From assembly GCA_024516035.1 (NCBI GenBank), contig CM044955.1:43652592-43716591 (forward strand): a DNA stretch of 64,000 bases, in the 5' to 3' direction. Shown one piece after another: positions 63,944 through 64,000 of this stretch (positions are counted from its first letter, which is position 1; each line of letters opens with the position of its first letter). The notes under the pieces are model-generated. The model worked only from the letters and a program-made list of their open reading frames with translations, had not been told where the DNA came from and did no database searches. The stretch comes from Bactericera cockerelli (taxonomy: Eukaryota; Arthropoda; Insecta; Hemiptera; Triozidae). The translations under genes and the position numbers were made by a program.

Positions 63944-64000
63944 GTAGGCAAGGTATCTTTAAATACAAGGCTATTTCTTATAATCATCAGATATCTGAAC

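Overview
The window is a piece of an intron-rich, AT-rich, repeat-laden animal nuclear genome, most likely an insect. The two host genes are arthropod-type, the transposons (mariner, Ty3/gypsy, APE-type LINE, Helitron, Harbinger-like MITE, tRNA- and 5S-derived SINEs) fit an insect, and long CT/GA microsatellites are common. A hemipteran such as a planthopper is my guess only; the species cannot be fixed from this sequence alone.

Two host genes are present. On the minus strand, positions 7401 down to 2965 carry six coding exons (1,248 nt, 416 codons, all phases consistent) of the RacGAP subunit of centralspindlin (Drosophila tumbleweed/RacGAP50C, human RACGAP1). They encode the N-terminal coiled coil, a linker, a complete C1 zinc domain and the start of the RhoGAP domain; the rest lies beyond the left edge. 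On the plus strand, twelve exons from 7662 to 63943 (2,196 nt, 732 codons, all phases consistent) encode Ig domains 1-7 and the start of Ig8 of a Dscam-family cell adhesion receptor. The signal-peptide exon and everything after Ig8 are outside the window or in the gap. A 100-N scaffold gap (7507-7606) separates the genes.

Layout: 1-2635 Ty3/gypsy element (minus, runs off the left edge); 2641-2963 tRNA-SINE at a RacGAP donor; 2965-7401 RacGAP exons; 7507-7606 gap; 7662-7842 Dscam exon 2; 7843-31775 a 24-kb intron with an intact 3-kb LINE, two Helitrons, a large foldback, a minisatellite and SINEs; 31776-45676 Dscam exons 3-5, with SINEs or MITEs close to their acceptors and a partial duplication of exon 3; 45677-56421 a repeat-rich intron; 56422-63943 Dscam exons 6-13 with a mariner in the last full intron.

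The most notable points are (i) a 5S-rRNA-derived SINE family whose body is also found behind a tRNA-like head, (ii) repeated transposon insertions within about 40 bp of splice sites of both genes, several with target-site duplications, and (iii) a full-length, ORF-intact LINE with a perfect 14-bp target-site duplication. I found no prokaryotic features, no CRISPR array and no true tRNA or rRNA gene. SINE family letters A-E are my own labels.
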